Below are positions 56,097 to 64,000 of a stretch of 64,000 bases of DNA, one piece after another. This DNA comes from Roseivivax sp. THAF197b (GTDB taxonomy: Bacteria; Pseudomonadota; Alphaproteobacteria; Rhodobacterales; Rhodobacteraceae). The DNA lies in NCBI RefSeq assembly GCF_009363255.1, contig NZ_CP045319.1, positions 170,385 through 234,384 of the forward strand, read 5' to 3'. Every line of letters begins with the position of its first letter. Position 1 is the stretch's first letter. The notes under the pieces were generated by a model. The model saw only the letters and a list, made by a program, of their open reading frames with translations, ran no database searches and was not told the DNA's origin. A program made the translations under genes and the position numbers.

Positions 56097-56456
56097 ATGG
56101 CGCAGGTTGGTCAGGCCGCAATCGCGCGAGACGATCCGATGCAGATCATCAAGCAGCGGTTCATCGACGGTCTCGAGGAGCGGCTTGCCGAACTCGAAGG
56201 GTTGTTCGAACTTCTGGATGATGGCGAGAATGCCGCGCGGGTCTGGGCTGAGATCCGTCTTCGCGTGCACCGCATCGCCGGAGTTGCCGGAAGCCTTGGC
56301 TTCGCGGCACTCGGCGCGCGCGCGGCCCAGATCGACAATGGTATCGACGCGATGCTCACGCTGGAGCCGCCATACGATGATCGCAACCTGCGGAGCGCGA
56401 TGGATTCGCTTCTCGACGATATTGACGAAATTCTGGAAACAGAGGCGGCGGCCTAG
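56097..56456 (+). CDS. Histidine phosphotransfer (Hpt) protein
   Basis: A 119-residue helical protein. R-V-H-R-I-A-G-V-A-G-S-L-G-F near residues 56-69 gives the phospho-accepting His58 and the small-residue pattern of Hpt domains. It would shuttle phosphate between receivers. It is coupled to the response regulator upstream and convergent with the single-domain regulator (4-base overlap). Confidence 0.82.
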   Translation: MAQVGQAAIARDDPMQIIKQRFIDGLEERLAELEGLFELLDDGENAARVWAEIRLRVHRIAGVAGSLGFAALGARAAQIDNGIDAMLTLEPPYDDRNLRSAMDSLLDDIDEILETEAAA

Positions 56457-56833
56457 TCTTTCGCAAGCATCGCCTTCAGCTCATCAGTAAGGGTCATCGG
56501 ATCGAACGGCTTTGAGATGAAGCCCTGTGCGCCGGTACGCTTCACCAACGCTGCGGAGCTGTCATGTGTCTGCGCCGACATGAAGATCACGGGCAAGGTG
56601 TCGTATCCCGGCACTTCGCGCAACGCATGCAATGTCTCTTCCCCGCTCATATCCGGCATCATCTGATCCAGAAGGATCATGTCGGGCGACAGGTTCGGAG
56701 CCTCCGCAACCGCATCCGCGCCGCGAGAGAATTGGTGAACCTGCAATCCGCCCACCATCTCAAGCGCCAGGCGCGCGATTTCCTGGATGTCCGGGTCGTC
56801 CTCCACGTGAAGAACGGTCGTCAGTGCTGTCAT
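56453..56833 (-). CDS. Single-domain response regulator
   Basis: A 126-residue CheY-like receiver: E-D-D at 11-13, Asp56 in L-L-D-Q-M-M-P, Lys108 in F-I-S-K-P-F. No output domain, so it acts as a phosphate relay or by protein contact. It is transcribed opposite to its neighbours and converges on the Hpt gene. The 195 bases to the next gene hold nothing recognised. Confidence 0.9.
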   Translation of the reverse strand: MTALTTVLHVEDDPDIQEIARLALEMVGGLQVHQFSRGADAVAEAPNLSPDMILLDQMMPDMSGEETLHALREVPGYDTLPVIFMSAQTHDSSAALVKRTGAQGFISKPFDPMTLTDELKAMLAKD

Positions 56834-57028
56834 GGGCGCCTCCGTTTTGGTGAGCTATGCCACATAATGCGCGTAAGCCTCTCGGATTTCGTTGGTTTTT
56901 GGCAACATTCCCGTACTTCGTGTGAAAACTGCTACCCTTAGCCAAGGCAATCACTCAAGAATGCTCGGCATGGTTGTGTACTGAGTGCCCCTTCCCCGTG
57001 TTCTGCATTACCCTTCGAGGCGATCGAT

Positions 57029-59044
57029 ATGCTTGGCACTGAACCTTCCTCTCTGCTCCGTCATGCGATTATCGCGGCGTCCATCGTTGCTGCCGTTTCA
57101 ATCGCAAGTCTTTTCATGGTTGAGAAGTCCCTGAACTTCGAAAGGTCGGAGGCGCGCTTCGACGTGGAGGTGCAGGCGCAGCGTTTGGCGCAGCGCATTG
57201 AACGCGAGACGGCGAGTCTTGCGCTGATGGCACGCGGGGTCGCGACAGCCCTGGCCCGTGACACGGATGTCACACAGGAGGCCTTTGCTGCAATTGCCGA
57301 GAAGATCCGGACTGCGGGCATATCGGCTGACGATGACATCGAGGTCCTGAATATCGGGGCCGCGCCGGATCTCGTCGTCCGTTATGTGTATCCCGAGCAG
57401 CCCAACAACGTGGTCATCGGCCTGGATTACCGTGAACTGCCGACTCAATATCCGTCCGTTCTGGCCGCGATGGCCAGTCGGCAACCGATCATCGTGGGAC
57501 CTGTCGATCTTGCACAGGGTGGCCGCGGGGTGATCGTGCGGATCGCTGTGAACGATCTCTTTACCGGGGAGCCGTGGGGTGTCGTGTCGGTCGTGGCCCG
57601 CGTCGATGCAGCCTTCGACAACGTCGCGGCTCTGGCCGAACAGGCCGGTCTCGACTTCGCCATCACCGGCGACCGGATGCAGGACGCGGCATTGGTTTTC
57701 GGTGAGCCGTTGGACGAGATCGCGGAAGGCGTGACGGTCCCGCTCGATGTGGTGGATCAGCGATGGACCCTGACCGCGGCCCCGAAAGCAGGCTGGCCGC
57801 AGAGGGCGTCCGACTGGCATCTCATCTGGATGCTCTTCGCCTTTCTCGGGTCGAGCGTCTTTGTCGTCTACCTGATCCTGGATCGGTTCTATTCGGCGAG
57901 ACGACAGGCTGAGGACCGGCTTCAGACCGCGATCGACGCCATTGATGACGGCTTCGCCATTTACGATGCGAATGACCGGTTCCTGACCAGCAATGCGACC
58001 TACAAGGCATATTACCCCAGATCCGCCGAGAAGATGATCCCCGGCACGCCTTTTGCCGAGATCATCCGCCACGGCGTGGATAACGGTGAATATCTGGATG
58101 CCATCGGCAACGAGGATGCGTGGTTCGAAGAACGGATGAGACGCCATCGCCACCTGGAAGGAAGCTCCATTCAGGCCCTTGCGGATGGCCGCTGGCTCAA
58201 AGTGTCGGAGAAGCGGCTTGCGGATGGCAGCACGGTCGGCTTCCGCGTCGATATCACGGAGCTCGTGCGCGCGCGGAAATCAGCGGAGGCGGCGAACAAG
58301 GCCAAGACCGTGTTCCTTGACCAGATGAGCCACGAATTGCGCACGCCGCTCTCGGTTCTGTTGGGCTACAACCGTTTTCTCGAAAATCCGAAAAGTTTCG
58401 GCAGCTTTTCCGAACTGGAAGAACGCGGTTCGGCCAAGGACCTCGAAGGGTTTGTCCGGGATATTGCCCGCACGTCCAGTCGTATCGGCGCATCCGGCCG
58501 TCAACTTCTTGGGCTGGTCGACCGGATCCTCGACATTTCCGACATCGACGCGTCTTCCGATTGTGCCGAACTGACGGTCATCGGGCTCGATGCGGTTCTG
58601 GCTCCGATCGTGGAAAGCGGACATGCACTGACCGAGCCGGTGGATGACGCCATCTCGAACCCGTCGGAGATCGACATTGTCGGCTGCAGTTCGGAGCTGT
58701 CCCGCGCGGTTAATGCCGTGTTGCGCCATGTCTCGCATGCATATGTCACACCGGAACTTTCCGTCGATGTCGTGGCGGAACCCGCATCGGTGACGCTGAC
58801 ATTCAAGGTCTCCGGCATGCGCCGCGCGGTTCCGAACCCGGGGCACCTCCTCAGTGGCGGATTCGCCAGAAACGGTGATGGAATCGGGAAGAACGACGCG
58901 GGTCTCGACCTTGTTATCGCGGATCAATTGGTGCGGCGCGGTGGCGGGACATTCCGGTATGAGCGGGCTGACTCCGAAACGGATATCGTCGAAATCCGTC
59001 TGACCCGTGTGGATTTAGAAGGATTGCAATCAAACGCCGCCTGA
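57029..59044 (+). CDS. CHASE-domain hybrid-type sensor histidine kinase with eroded ATPase domain
   Basis: A 671-residue membrane sensor. TM helix ~12-32; periplasmic CHASE domain ~60-240 (V-V-I-G-L-D-Y-R, G-G-R-G-V-I-V-R-I-A-V); TM ~268-290; PAS ~300-410; dimerisation/His domain with His435 in S-H-E-L-R-T-P-L. The C-terminal third has the size of an ATP-binding domain, but the N-box is weak (V-N-A-V-L-R-H) and the D-x-G-x-G box is missing (V-S-G-M-R-R-A-V-P-N-P-G). It may act as phosphatase or scaffold. There is no receiver domain in the chain. Confidence 0.82.
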   Translation: MLGTEPSSLLRHAIIAASIVAAVSIASLFMVEKSLNFERSEARFDVEVQAQRLAQRIERETASLALMARGVATALARDTDVTQEAFAAIAEKIRTAGISADDDIEVLNIGAAPDLVVRYVYPEQPNNVVIGLDYRELPTQYPSVLAAMASRQPIIVGPVDLAQGGRGVIVRIAVNDLFTGEPWGVVSVVARVDAAFDNVAALAEQAGLDFAITGDRMQDAALVFGEPLDEIAEGVTVPLDVVDQRWTLTAAPKAGWPQRASDWHLIWMLFAFLGSSVFVVYLILDRFYSARRQAEDRLQTAIDAIDDGFAIYDANDRFLTSNATYKAYYPRSAEKMIPGTPFAEIIRHGVDNGEYLDAIGNEDAWFEERMRRHRHLEGSSIQALADGRWLKVSEKRLADGSTVGFRVDITELVRARKSAEAANKAKTVFLDQMSHELRTPLSVLLGYNRFLENPKSFGSFSELEERGSAKDLEGFVRDIARTSSRIGASGRQLLGLVDRILDISDIDASSDCAELTVIGLDAVLAPIVESGHALTEPVDDAISNPSEIDIVGCSSELSRAVNAVLRHVSHAYVTPELSVDVVAEPASVTLTFKVSGMRRAVPNPGHLLSGGFARNGDGIGKNDAGLDLVIADQLVRRGGGTFRYERADSETDIVEIRLTRVDLEGLQSNAA

Positions 59045-59135
59045 CCCGCAAGCGTCCCAGTCGTGTCAAAGTCTCGACGAATTCGGCAGGTATTCCTTCA
59101 AGACAAGTCATTGGTTTTTGGTTGGGAGGCCGCCC

Positions 59136-60812
59136 GTGAACGCATTGAAGGCAAAGCCGATACTGGCGAAGCTTCGACATCAGATCGGCGGTATCCTGGT
59201 TGTCGCGGGGCTTCTGGCTGCGTTCGGATTGATCACGATCCTCAAATTTTCCGGAGCTTTGGATTTCCTCTCGCTCAACCTTTACCTGTTGGTCAGTGTC
59301 GTCCTGATCGTCTCGAGCTGCGCGTTCTTCCAATTGCAGACCTACAACCGGCAGCAAGCCAAGATCCTGTCGATGCAGTTGAAGGAAAACGCCGTGATGC
59401 GCGCGGCGCTCGATAAGCATGCCATCGTGTCGGTAACCAACGCCTATGGCGAGATCATTGATGTGAACGAACGCTTCGTCGAAGTTCTGGGTTACAGCCG
59501 CAATGAGTGCATCGGACGCACGCCGCAATTCGTGCATGACGTCGAGGATGCAGATAACATGTTTCTGCAAATTCGCGCGTGCATCGCTCAGGGTGTGCCT
59601 TGGTCCGGAGAGCATTCCTCGCTGACCAAATCGGGCGAAAGGCGCTGGTTCAAGGCAACGATCGTGCCGATGACCGACAAGTCCGGCAAACTGATCAAGG
59701 CCATCTCGATCCGGTCGGACGTGACCAATATGCGGGCCGCAGCCGCGGATCGGCAGGTGCGCGTACTGCTCGATAACCTCCAGGACGAGGTCTATATCTA
59801 CCGCCTGTCCGATCTGTCGATCACCTACATGAACAACTCGGCCTGCAAACGTCGCGGGTGGGACCCGTCGGAAGTCGCCTCCCACAAGATCACCGATACC
59901 TATCATAAACTGCAAGAAAGCCGGATCCGCGAAACGCTTGAGCCGCTCGTGCGCGGCGATGTGGAGACGACGTATTGGCAGAACAGCGATCCTGAATCGC
60001 CGACCGAGATCTCGACCCGCCTCTTCGAGCAGGCCGATGGGGAGATGGTCTTCATCTCGCTGGTGCGTGACATCACCGAACGTCAGGCGCTGCAACGTGC
60101 GAAACTGTCCTCCGTCTCGGTGGTCAGCCACGAATTGCGCACGCCGCTGACCTCGATCGCGGGTGCCCTGAAGATGCTGCAGGGCCGTTTCGACAGCGAT
60201 CTGAGCCCGCAGGCGCGCGAAATCCTCAAGATCGCGGCGCGCAACACCGACCGCCTTCTGTTCATCGTGAATGACATTCTCGATCTGGAGAAGATCGAAG
60301 CGGGCCAGATGACCTTCGCCAAGGAAGAGGTCGATCTCGACACGCTGATCCGGGATGCCGTCGATTCGCATCAGACCTATGCGGACAACCTGAAGGTTAA
60401 GCTGGCCTTCCAGTCCCGTGGCCCCGGCGCAATGGTGGAAGGCGATCCCGCGCGGCTCATGCAGGTCATGGCCAACCTCATCTCGAACGCGGCGAAGTAT
60501 TCCTATGAAGGCGATACGGTCGATGTGTCCGTAACCGATCATCGGACCGCCTGGCGCGTCGCGGTGCAGGATAATGGCCCCGGAATCGACGCGGAAGGCT
60601 TGAGAAAGCTCTTCGATACCTTCGCGCAGCTCCAGGCAACGGACGGTGTGCGGCGCGAGGGCACGGGTCTGGGCCTCGCCATCACCAAGCGCATCCTCGA
60701 CAAGCACGAGGCGAAGATCCGCGTGGAAAGCACGGTCGGGGAGGGCAGCTGTTTCTACTTCGACATGCCCAAAGCGCAGGTGCAGGCGATCGAGACCGAT
60801 CAAGCTGCCTGA
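59136..60812 (+). CDS. PAS-domain sensor histidine kinase
   Basis: A 558-residue kinase. Two N-terminal membrane helices (~20-40, 45-65), two PAS domains (~85-195 and ~205-315), His332 in V-S-H-E-L-R-T-P-L-T, and an intact ATPase: N-L-I-S-N-A-A-K-Y, D-N-G-P-G-I, G-T-G-L-G-L-A-I-T. The GTG start at 59136 has GGGAGG 6 bases upstream. It is a likely active kinase for the receivers and Hpt nearby. Confidence 0.88.
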   Translation: MNALKAKPILAKLRHQIGGILVVAGLLAAFGLITILKFSGALDFLSLNLYLLVSVVLIVSSCAFFQLQTYNRQQAKILSMQLKENAVMRAALDKHAIVSVTNAYGEIIDVNERFVEVLGYSRNECIGRTPQFVHDVEDADNMFLQIRACIAQGVPWSGEHSSLTKSGERRWFKATIVPMTDKSGKLIKAISIRSDVTNMRAAAADRQVRVLLDNLQDEVYIYRLSDLSITYMNNSACKRRGWDPSEVASHKITDTYHKLQESRIRETLEPLVRGDVETTYWQNSDPESPTEISTRLFEQADGEMVFISLVRDITERQALQRAKLSSVSVVSHELRTPLTSIAGALKMLQGRFDSDLSPQAREILKIAARNTDRLLFIVNDILDLEKIEAGQMTFAKEEVDLDTLIRDAVDSHQTYADNLKVKLAFQSRGPGAMVEGDPARLMQVMANLISNAAKYSYEGDTVDVSVTDHRTAWRVAVQDNGPGIDAEGLRKLFDTFAQLQATDGVRREGTGLGLAITKRILDKHEAKIRVESTVGEGSCFYFDMPKAQVQAIETDQAA

Positions 60813-60832
60813 GGTTCGGATATAGCGACGGG

Positions 60833-60869
60833 AAGGCTCGGCATGTGCATCTGCACGCCGAGCCTTTCT
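60833..60869 (+). terminator. Intrinsic terminator after the PAS histidine kinase
   Basis: AAGGCTCGGC (60833-60842) pairs with GCCGAGCCTT (57-66 of the same line), with an inner GTGCA/TGCAC helix, and a short T-rich tail TTTCTC follows. It lies 20 bases after the stop. Confidence 0.7.
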
Positions 60870-61200
60870 CGTCCGGGTAACGAGCCAAGGTCGCACATAG
60901 AGTCGGAGGCGCCATTGCGTCCGGCCTTTTGATCAGACGAGCGGCTTTGCGCCGGTTTTCTTTTCCGCACGTCCAGAAAATCCGCCCGCGCGTGATCCGG
61001 GCTGTTTGGCTGACGTCCATCTTATGCGATACGTCCGGTGAGAGATGTGGTCCGGAGTGGCGAACCCCTGGCATTCGCGTGCATAGAAGACAGGCGAATC
61101 GCCACTTCCGGCCGAGAGATGCGCGGCGGCGGGAGATTTCGGTAGACCATGGTATACCGAGCCGCTATAGACCGCTCAAACGGATGAAAGGACACCAGCC
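60870..61200. other. Non-coding leader region before icd
   Basis: 331 bases between the terminator and icd. No credible gene on either strand. The last bases contain GAAAGGAC ahead of the icd ATG. Promoter elements cannot be assigned with confidence. Confidence 0.5.
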
Positions 61201-63423
61201 ATGTCGGATTCGAACACTCCTGATATCGTCTACACCAAGGTCGACGAGGCGCCCGAGCTGGCGTCGCATTCTCTTCTGCCCATCATTCGCACCTTCGCCG
61301 CCGCGGCGGGTGTGTCGATCGGGATGAAGGACATCTCGCTTGCGGGCCGGATCATTGCGGCTTTCCCCGAGCGTCTGACCGATGCGCAAAAGCAGACCGA
61401 TGATCTGGCCGTGCTCGGGGAGCTCGTGAAGCAGCCCCATGCCAACGTGATCAAGCTGCCGAACATCTCCGCATCGGTGCCGCAGCTCGTGGCCGCCGTG
61501 AAGGAATTGCAGGCGCAAGGCTACGACATCCCCGATTTCCCCGATGCGCCCGAGACGGACGCCGAGAAAGAGGCCCGCGCGCGCTACGACGCGATCAAGG
61601 GCTCCGCGGTGAACCCGGTCCTGCGGGAAGGCAATTCGGATCGCCGCGCCGCAGGCGCGGTCAAGAAATACGCCATGGCGAACCCCCATTCGATGGGATC
61701 GTGGAGTGCGGACAGCAAGACGCGCGTCACCTCCATGGACGAGGGCGATTTCTTCTCGAACGAGACTTCGATGACCTTGTCCGGCGCCCAGGCCGGTGCC
61801 GCCAAGATCGAGCATGTTGCCGAAGATGGCAGCGTCACAGTTCTGAAGGATGCTGTCAGCTTTGCCGAAGGCACCGTTGTCGATGCGACCTACATGTCGG
61901 CGGCCAAGTTGGACGCTTTCCTCGCCGAGCAGATCGAAGCGTCGAAGCGGGACGGTATCCTCTTCTCGCTGCATCTGAAGGCCACCATGATGAAGGTCTC
62001 CGACCCGATCATCTTCGGCCATGCGGTGAAGGAATTCCTCAAGCCGGTCTTCGACAAGTACGGCGACGATCTGAAGGCCGCAGGCGTGAACCCGAACTCG
62101 GGCATCAAGGATCTGATGGCACGTGTCGAGGACATGGCGAACGGCGCTGAAATCAAGGCCGAGATCGAGCGTGTGATGGGTGAGCGTCCGCCGATGTACA
62201 TGGTGGACTCGGCGAAGGGTATTTCCAACCTGCACGTGCCGTCGGACGTGATCATCGACGCCTCGATCCCCGCACTCATTCGCGCAGGCGGCAAGGGCTG
62301 GGGCCCGGACGATGCGCAGCACGACACCAATTGCGTGATCCCGGATAGCTCCTATGCGCCGGTATATGACGAAACGATCAAGTACTTCAAAGATACGGGC
62401 GCGCTGGACCCGACGACGTCGGGTACCGTCCAGAATATCGGTCTGATGGCGCAGAAGGCGCAGGAATACGGCTCGCACCCGACCACCTTCGAGATCCCGG
62501 CCAAGGGCACGGTACGCCTCGTTGCGGCCAATGGTGACGTGATCCACGAACATACCGTTGATGCGGGCGATATCTGGCGGTCGGCCTCGGCCAAGAAGGC
62601 GCCGATCGAGGATTGGGTGAAGCTTGCCATCGAGCGCCAGCGTGCCGAGGGCTGCGAGGCAATCTTCTGGCTCGACGAGAACCGTGCGCATGACGCCCAG
62701 CTGATCAAGATGGTGAAGCCCATCCTTGAGGCGGAAGGCGTGGCGGACAAGTTCCAGATCCTCGCGCCGCGTGCGGCGACCCGGCAGACGCTGGAGACGA
62801 TCCGCAAGGGCGAGAACTCCATTGCGATCACCGGCAACGTGCTGCGAGACTACCTCACCGACCTCTTCCCGATCCTTGAGCTTGGCACCTCGGCCAAGAT
62901 GCTCTCCATCGTGAAGCTGATGAATGGCGGTGGTCTGTTCGAGACCGGGGCAGGGGGCTCGGCCCCGAAGCACGTGCAGCAGTTGGTCGAAGAAAACCAC
63001 CTGCGCTGGGACAGCCTTGGCGAGTTCTGCGCGCTGGCGGAAAGCCTGAAGTTCCTCGCCGATGCGCGGGACAACGAGAAGGCGCGCATCCTCGGCGAAG
63101 GCGTGGAAGCGGCGACGCAAGGTGTGCTCGACAATGACCGCTCGCCCTCGCGCAAGGTCGGTCAGCCCGACAACCGCGACAGCCATTTCTGGTTCGCGCT
63201 CTACTGGGCGCAAGCGCTTGCGGCGCAGACCAAGGACACCGAGATCGCGGCGCATTTCGCACCCATCGCCAAGGCCCTGACCGAGAATGCTGACACGATC
63301 GTGTCGGAGCTCGCGGCAGCGCAGGGCAAAGCGGTCGATCTTGGCGGCTATTTTCACACCGACGAGGCGAAGACCTCGGCTGTGATGCGGCCTTCGAAGA
63401 CGTTGAACGAGATCATCGGCTGA
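61201..63423 (+). CDS. icd: Monomeric NADP-dependent isocitrate dehydrogenase
   Basis: A 740-residue enzyme of the monomeric IDH type, unrelated in sequence to the ~45-kDa dimeric form. The family markers are [12 protein letters not shown] near residue 140, [11 protein letters not shown], the metal/substrate region H-D-T-N-C-V-I-P, and [10 protein letters not shown]. It makes 2-oxoglutarate and NADPH from isocitrate in the TCA cycle. It stands alone between a 331-base leader and its own terminator. Confidence 0.95.
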   Translation: MSDSNTPDIVYTKVDEAPELASHSLLPIIRTFAAAAGVSIGMKDISLAGRIIAAFPERLTDAQKQTDDLAVLGELVKQPHANVIKLPNISASVPQLVAAVKELQAQGYDIPDFPDAPETDAEKEARARYDAIKGSAVNPVLREGNSDRRAAGAVKKYAMANPHSMGSWSADSKTRVTSMDEGDFFSNETSMTLSGAQAGAAKIEHVAEDGSVTVLKDAVSFAEGTVVDATYMSAAKLDAFLAEQIEASKRDGILFSLHLKATMMKVSDPIIFGHAVKEFLKPVFDKYGDDLKAAGVNPNSGIKDLMARVEDMANGAEIKAEIERVMGERPPMYMVDSAKGISNLHVPSDVIIDASIPALIRAGGKGWGPDDAQHDTNCVIPDSSYAPVYDETIKYFKDTGALDPTTSGTVQNIGLMAQKAQEYGSHPTTFEIPAKGTVRLVAANGDVIHEHTVDAGDIWRSASAKKAPIEDWVKLAIERQRAEGCEAIFWLDENRAHDAQLIKMVKPILEAEGVADKFQILAPRAATRQTLETIRKGENSIAITGNVLRDYLTDLFPILELGTSAKMLSIVKLMNGGGLFETGAGGSAPKHVQQLVEENHLRWDSLGEFCALAESLKFLADARDNEKARILGEGVEAATQGVLDNDRSPSRKVGQPDNRDSHFWFALYWAQALAAQTKDTEIAAHFAPIAKALTENADTIVSELAAAQGKAVDLGGYFHTDEAKTSAVMRPSKTLNEIIG

Positions 63424-63447
63424 GTTTTCGCAAGCTGACCGATATGC

Positions 63448-63478
63448 ACCCGCCGACCATGTGTCGGCGGGTTTTTTT
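63448..63478 (+). terminator. Intrinsic terminator after icd
   Basis: ACCCGCCGAC (63448-63457) and GTCGGCGGGT (63463-63472) enclose a 5-base loop, and a seven-T run follows. Strong rho-independent form, 24 bases after the icd stop. The bases from 63479 to 63669 hold no gene. Confidence 0.9.
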
Positions 63479-63669
63479 CATGGCCCGGTCTTGGGCCCAC
63501 GCAGTCGGCTATGGCTGGGGTCTTGCGCAGGATCACCCGGGTTGCGCCATCGCGACACGACCGCGCGGATAAGCGCATATCGCGCATCCCGGTCACGCGC
63601 GACGTTGTGCAAGCCCGGGCGGGGGCGTAAACGGACGACATGCGCGTGTCGGCATCATAGGTTGCGACG

Positions 63670-64000
63670 ATGAGACTGTCCCGGACGCAGCTGCGCGTGG
63701 TTCAGATCGCGGTCAGCGTGACGCTGCTCACGCTGCTTTGGCTTGCGCTTGATGGGCAGGAAGCGCTGCGGATCTTGCGGCGCGCCGATCTGGGTTGGAT
63801 TGGCCTGGCCTGGGTCGTGATGACGGCGCAAACCCTTCTTGCGGCGTGGCGATGGAAGTTGATTGCCGGTCGCCTTGGCCAGCCCTTCGGTTACAGTCTC
63901 GCCGCCCGCGAATATTACATGTCCCAATTCGTGAACCAGTCGCTGCCGGGTGGCATGATGGGCGATGCGGGGCGTGCCTACCGGATGCGCAAGCCCGCAG
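63670..64000 (+). CDS. Flippase-like (lysylphosphatidylglycerol synthase TM region/UPF0104) membrane protein, N-terminal part
   Basis: The frame is open from ATG 63670 to the window end, 110 codons so far. It encodes an N-terminal helix (V-Q-I-A-V-S-V-T-L-L-T-L-L-W-L-A-L), a second helix around I-G-L-A-W-V-V-M-T-A-Q-T-L-L-A-A-W-R-W, and then F-V-N-Q-S-L-P-G-G-M-M-G-D-A-G-R-A-Y-R. That last motif is typical of the AglD/MprF-TM flippase-like family. It probably handles a lipid-linked substrate. The rest is outside the window. Confidence 0.82.
   Translation, partial: MRLSRTQLRVVQIAVSVTLLTLLWLALDGQEALRILRRADLGWIGLAWVVMTAQTLLAAWRWKLIAGRLGQPFGYSLAAREYYMSQFVNQSLPGGMMGDAGRAYRMRKPA

Noticed and set aside
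58914..60896. Long antisense open frame across the PAS histidine kinase
   Set aside because: Same shadow pattern; no start signal or domain.
60929..61327. Open frame upstream of and into icd
   Set aside because: Overlaps the icd start in another frame; no domain and no ribosome binding site.
61165..63357. Long antisense open frame across icd
   Set aside because: It covers a confidently identified enzyme gene; His/Arg/Gly-rich content is a codon-bias artefact.
63480..63641. Minus-strand frame between icd and the flippase-like gene
   Set aside because: Runs antisense through the terminator into icd; no recognisable protein.

Overview
The window reads as a high-GC alphaproteobacterium of the order Rhodobacterales (Roseobacter/Rhodobacter relatives). 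The pointers are a Rep_3-type initiator next to divergent parAB, head-spike genes of the RCAP_rcc01079 family known from the Rhodobacter capsulatus gene transfer agent (GTA), TTAA-N7-TTAA sites of the CtrA type, a monomeric isocitrate dehydrogenase, and dense, overlapping operons. The replication and partition module in the middle suggests an extrachromosomal replicon or chromid, or a plasmid integrated in a chromosome. No tRNA, rRNA, CRISPR array, transposase or IS element was recognised.

Region 1 (1-16662), aromatic and tryptophan catabolism. After the tail of an RND efflux pump come the parts of an aerobic 2-aminobenzoyl-CoA (anthranilate) pathway: RidA-like protein, thioesterase, fused FAD-monooxygenase/OYE reductase, SDR, and then (after a CcdB-type toxin-antitoxin pair and a leftward operon SBP-livHMGF-cupin-flavin monooxygenase) MarR regulator, crotonase, acyl-CoA dehydrogenase, tryptophan 2,3-dioxygenase (kynA) and a benzoate/2-aminobenzoate-CoA ligase. 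Near-identical TTCAAG/CTTGAA inverted repeats lie in both divergent promoter regions, which ties the two halves into one likely MarR regulon.

Region 2 (16667-34356), nutrient import and envelope. A leftward Rieske oxygenase, ferredoxin reductase and flavin demethylase set probably strips methyl groups from a betaine. A rightward run follows: pqiA-pqiA-pqiB-pqiC, then ynjF-ynjB-ynjC-ynjD in an arrangement matching E. coli, then lrgA-lrgB. A leftward NitT/TauT-type ABC importer ends with a small secreted protein and has a c-type cytochrome upstream.

Region 3 (34593-41310), replicon backbone. A PIN/Phd toxin-antitoxin pair with a palindromic operator, the repB initiator, a ~500-bp origin region with iteron-like repeats, parA-parB, two parS-like palindromes, and directly behind them the two GTA-type head-spike genes ghsA-ghsB.

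Region 4 (41253-54935), exopolysaccharide. Glycosyltransferases, flippase, acyltransferase, polymerase-like membrane protein, sulfotransferase, initiating sugar transferase, YjbH, YjbF and a Wza-type export protein. Two TTAA-N7-TTAA sites sit in its promoters, so CtrA may control surface polysaccharide next to genes for particles that bind such polysaccharide. A separate chain-length kinase (Wzc) was not found.

Region 5 (55113-64000), signalling and core metabolism. A phosphorelay-like set (response regulator with degenerate GGDEF-like tail, Hpt protein, single-domain response regulator, CHASE histidine kinase with an eroded ATPase domain, PAS histidine kinase), then monomeric isocitrate dehydrogenase and the start of a flippase-like membrane protein.
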